DNA from: [Limnothrix rosea] IAM M-220
GTDB lineage: Bacteria > Cyanobacteriota > Cyanobacteriia > Cyanobacteriales > MRBY01
Direction: 5' to 3'
DNA: 36,640 nt
NCBI RefSeq assembly: GCF_001904615.1
Contig: NZ_MRBY01000039.1
Coordinates: forward strand, 1 to 36,640
The position numbers were made by a program, and so were the translations under genes. Every line of letters begins with the position of its first letter. Position 1 is the stretch's first letter. Positions 34,104 through 36,640 of the stretch are shown one piece after another. Under the pieces are notes generated by a model. The model had not been told where the DNA came from. It was given only the letters and a program-made list of their open reading frames with translations, and did no database searches.

Positions 34104-34459
34104 GGGACTATATTCCTTTAAAAACTTGATTTACAAAACATCAATAGTTTAAAGGGAGATGCCATAATTTTCGCGGGAACTCACCAAATCAATAAATTTT
34201 CAACCTGCACCCAGCATGCTTCACCTTATTTTTCAGGACTAAAAAAGGATGTTTTCCATTACTTTGGTGATGGAGAGAATAACAAAATGTCAAGGATTTG
34301 GGTTGCGTTCTGGCAAAACAAGATTAGGATTATAAATAGTGTCAGTAAACTACTGGTATTGTGGCGACAGAGCATCAAGAAAATGCCTTCTTTCGCCCTA
34401 GTAATTTGCTTTTACATAGCAAGTTAAAATGACAGCAATTTTCAGCCCTTTTTGGTGAT
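34104..34459. other. Divergent intergenic region cysC / proline-rich gene
   Basis: There are 356 bp without a gene. A possible plus-strand -10 element TATAAA lies near 34333 with a weak TTCTGG 17 bp upstream. The short hairpin TTGAT-TTACAAAAC-ATCAA near 34129-34147 falls in the cysC leader. Minus-strand frames here have no supporting start site. Confidence 0.4.
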
Positions 34460-35467
34460 ATGAACGAATTTCGCGTAAGTTCCAATCCTCCCACTGCCTC
34501 CTCTTGGTCTGCCGAAGAGGAAGCGGATCGTCTAATGGATGATGTTTTTTCTGACATCGATTCTTTGTTAACAGGCAAGAGACCGACCGCGAAAATTCAG
34601 ACAGCGTCCCAAAGTGACTACACCTCTTTACAGTCTTTAGTGGTGCCGCAGATTGACCTTGAAGACACACCGCTCCCGGAGGAACTGGACGAAAAAGTCA
34701 TTATCAAAAGGGGAGTCGGCTATTACACAGAAAGACTTTTATTGATGGGATCCTGTGCTTCTTTATTGGGAGTAGCCCTCTGGATGGCTGTTAATGATCG
34801 GCTACGTGTACCGCAATTTCTTATTCAACCGACGCCAGTTATTGAGACAGCGGCGGAAACAGAGGCAGCAACGGAACCGATTTTTGCTGACTATGTTAGA
34901 CGGGCTTTAGATAATATTGATCGTCAGGGAGCGTCTCAACCGATACCTGTTAGTCCAATGGGGCAGCCTGCGGTAGGCACTGTACCGACCACGGATCAGC
35001 AGGCACCGGGATCTAGCTCCCCGGTCATTGAGCGTATTTATATTCCGGTCTATCCTCCTGAAGTTTCAGCGAATGCTCGTCCTCCTCTGCCGGGCAATAC
35101 TCCTGTTATCACTCCTGCGCCTCAAATTGTGCAGCCGCCCCAAATACAAACTCCTGCGCCTCAAATCGCGCCTGAGCCTCCGGCACCACGGTCTATTCCT
35201 GATCTCCAAGCTGTTGTGCCGACGCTACCTGCGCCGCCAGTGGCAGCGAAGGATCTCTATACCCTTGTTGGTGCACTCGAATCGGGCGATCGCTCGGCAG
35301 CTTTGTTTAATATCAATGGTGTCACCCAACGTTTTAAGGTGGGCGAAAATATTGGTGCTAGTAATTGGAAATTGCTGTCTGTGCAAAATCAGCAAATTCT
35401 TATGGGGCAAGGCGGACAAACGCGCTCTCTTTATGTCGGCCAAAATTTTGGCATTGAACGTGAATAA
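34460..35467 (+). CDS. Proline-rich inner-membrane protein with PilP/GspC-like end
   Basis: A 335-residue protein with a bitopic layout. The first 90 residues are acidic and cytoplasmic. One helix follows at about 94-110 (LLLMGSCASLLGVALWMAV). A long Pro/Ala/Gln-rich periplasmic linker (about 120-260) holds repeats such as TPAPQI. A compact C-terminal domain of about 65 residues reads YTLVGALESGDRSAALFN, then RFKVGENIGASNWKLLSVQN and ends SLYVGQNFGIE. That end resembles the PilP/GspC homology-region fold: a 'value-gain' beta barrel in which VGE/GxxIG and WxLxSV recur. Cyanobacteria have PilM/N/O/Q, while PilP is not obvious in them, so this is a candidate functional analogue. That is inference. 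Confidence 0.7.
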   Translation: MNEFRVSSNPPTASSWSAEEEADRLMDDVFSDIDSLLTGKRPTAKIQTASQSDYTSLQSLVVPQIDLEDTPLPEELDEKVIIKRGVGYYTERLLLMGSCASLLGVALWMAVNDRLRVPQFLIQPTPVIETAAETEAATEPIFADYVRRALDNIDRQGASQPIPVSPMGQPAVGTVPTTDQQAPGSSSPVIERIYIPVYPPEVSANARPPLPGNTPVITPAPQIVQPPQIQTPAPQIAPEPPAPRSIPDLQAVVPTLPAPPVAAKDLYTLVGALESGDRSAALFNINGVTQRFKVGENIGASNWKLLSVQNQQILMGQGGQTRSLYVGQNFGIERE

Positions 35468-35518
35468 TTAGCAATGAATTAACTGCAAAATTATAAAACT
35501 TAAGAAGTTGAGTGGATT

Positions 35519-35550
35519 AGCGGCATGTCCTAAGGAAGTGTCGCTTTTTT
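35519..35550 (+). terminator. Intrinsic terminator after the proline-rich gene
   Basis: AGCGGCA pairs with TGTCGCT (7 bp, one G-U) around a 13-nt loop, running into six T. It lies between the convergent genes. Confidence 0.8.
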
Positions 35551-35562
35551 CTTAATGGCTGG

Positions 35563-36423
35563 CTATTTTTTTAGCCAACGTTTTTTCCATTGGCTGGTTG
35601 ATTCAAGAGTGGTTTGCTGTTGTTCTAAAATGCGTCTTTCTAAAATCGTTTGGCGATCGCCCTTTAGATCTGGGTCACGATAGGGAATAGCCGCACGGGT
35701 CTTAAGATGTTCAATTTCCTGTTGGGATAATGGCTCTAAATGTTCTGTGGTAAAACGCGCTAATGTACCGGGCGATCGCCGACCCACGCCGGGAGTCCCA
35801 CCAAATTTTAGATTGGCTAATGTCATGGCCTGTCGAATAGCCGCCGCACAGGAATAGGTCGCGAGATAACTCTGTTTATCCAGACACTGTGCCACTAATT
35901 TTAAAAATTCTACTGTCCATAATTGGGGACATTTTGGCGGGGAAAAGGGGTCAAGAAAAATAGCATCGGCTTGAAAGTTTTGGGCGATCGCCAGTTGGAT
36001 TGTTTGGCGGGCATCCCCAATCAGAAGTTGAGCAGCGAGCTTTTCTGTTTGCACTTCAAAACGATGACTCAGCTCCCCTAAAAGTACTGCCACCTCTGAC
36101 GACCAAGGACTTAATAAATTATTTTTAAAGGCTGTCGGGGCGATCGCCGGATCTCGCTCTAAAGCAATCACCTCCACCCGACAAGCCGGATTTACCTGCC
36201 AAATTTTCGTCAGTGCCGCCGCCGTATTGTGCCCCAACCCATAGCAAATATCCAACAATCGCAAGGTTGATTTTGTCCGCGCTTGAGTCGCAATGCGACA
36301 GGGAATTAAAAACTTCTCCTCCGCTTCCCGTTTAGCTCCCGCAAAGGAATGATAATGCTCTTGAAATTCATCAGAAAAAAAAGTGTAAGAGCCATCCTCA
36401 GTGATTTTTGGATCAAGTACCAT
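35563..36423 (-). CDS. MnmC-like (DUF752) SAM-dependent methyltransferase
   Basis: A 286-residue protein resembling the methyltransferase half of MnmC, which completes 5-methylaminomethyl groups on tRNA wobble uridine. Recognisable elements are DGSYTFFSDEFQEHYHS at the start, the SAM loop LLDICYGLGHNTAAAL, the acidic VIALERDPA, and the catalytic region DAIFLDPFSPPKCPQLWTVEFL, which is the family's DxFxPxxNPxxW-type signature. The oxidoreductase half is missing, as in stand-alone MnmD-type proteins. The frame is open to 36525, but the ATG at 36423 gives the usual N-terminus. There is no clear ribosome-binding site at either. Its last codons are 12 bp from the upstream gene's terminator. Confidence 0.85.
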   Translation of the reverse strand: MVLDPKITEDGSYTFFSDEFQEHYHSFAGAKREAEEKFLIPCRIATQARTKSTLRLLDICYGLGHNTAAALTKIWQVNPACRVEVIALERDPAIAPTAFKNNLLSPWSSEVAVLLGELSHRFEVQTEKLAAQLLIGDARQTIQLAIAQNFQADAIFLDPFSPPKCPQLWTVEFLKLVAQCLDKQSYLATYSCAAAIRQAMTLANLKFGGTPGVGRRSPGTLARFTTEHLEPLSQQEIEHLKTRAAIPYRDPDLKGDRQTILERRILEQQQTTLESTSQWKKRWLKK

Positions 36424-36640
36424 CAGCGATCGCCATTTCGATAAAATTTTATGGGCATTAGATATCTTAAACTCTGGCAAAATAAAGATTCTAGAGAACC
36501 TCAATGATCTGTTTTTAAGCAGCATAATTATCCCGAAAAACCATTAAGAACCAAAAAAAATTTAATAGAATAATCCCTGATCTTCGGCTCTCCGGGATTG
36601 ACTATGCAGCGTTGGTAGGAAAATGCCAACAAATGAGACA

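Overview
The window reads as a chromosomal segment of a unicellular or simple filamentous cyanobacterium. The evidence is the rubA-ycf48-psbEFLJ photosystem II cluster, chlB, a high-light-inducible protein, the carboxysome shell protein CcmP, the SbtA/SbtB bicarbonate uptake pair, and the HIP1 octamer GCGATCGC, which recurs dozens of times. Moderate GC, heavy HIP1 use and the gene content suggest the Synechococcus PCC 7002 / Leptolyngbya PCC 7376 neighbourhood. That placement is inference, not something shown by the sequence.

Layout. 1-6.1 kb, mostly minus strand: an LCP cell-wall ligase, a small membrane protein, a pentapeptide-repeat protein, CcmP, a LOG/TIGR00725-like protein and MurA, then tRNA-Leu(CAG). 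6.2-10.8 kb, plus strand: a SpoU-type RNA methyltransferase, chlB, fmt and an FkbM methyltransferase. 11-13 kb: a GAF-PAS histidine kinase carrying a perfect 63-bp tandem duplication near its N-terminus. 13.5-16.7 kb: an 80-residue single-helix protein convergent with the sbtA-sbtB locus. Upstream of sbtA lie an unlisted 44-residue membrane-peptide ORF, a promoter with a palindrome built into it, and a strongly structured terminator-ended RNA. 16.7-18.8 kb: a tyrosine recombinase, then a 57-residue hydrophobic peptide and a TPR protein behind a good sigma-70 promoter. 18.8-19.6 kb is AT-rich and empty. 19.6-23.6 kb: ald, then a translationally coupled GNAT plus acyl-adenylate ligase pair. 23.8-27.7 kb, minus strand: tRNA-Leu(CAA) overlapping the end of an M48 peptidase, a TPR-like protein, an A-type Fe-S carrier and a Na+/H+ antiporter. 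28-30.2 kb: rubA-ycf48-psbE-psbF-psbL-psbJ. 30.5-31.1 kb: a decayed fragment resembling a two-partner-secretion barrel, then hli behind an HLR1-like site. 31.2-36.5 kb: cobH, a TIGR03032 protein, cysC, a proline-rich inner-membrane protein with a PilP/GspC-like end, and an MnmC-like methyltransferase.

The genes do not form one pathway. Photosynthesis assembly (rubredoxin, Ycf48, cytochrome b559, chlorophyll synthesis, HLIP) and inorganic-carbon handling (SbtA, SbtB, CcmP) are the two strongest themes. The most novel-looking region is 15.8-16.5 kb upstream of sbtA, where a small ORF, a promoter with a palindrome and a candidate structured RNA are packed into about 400 bp.
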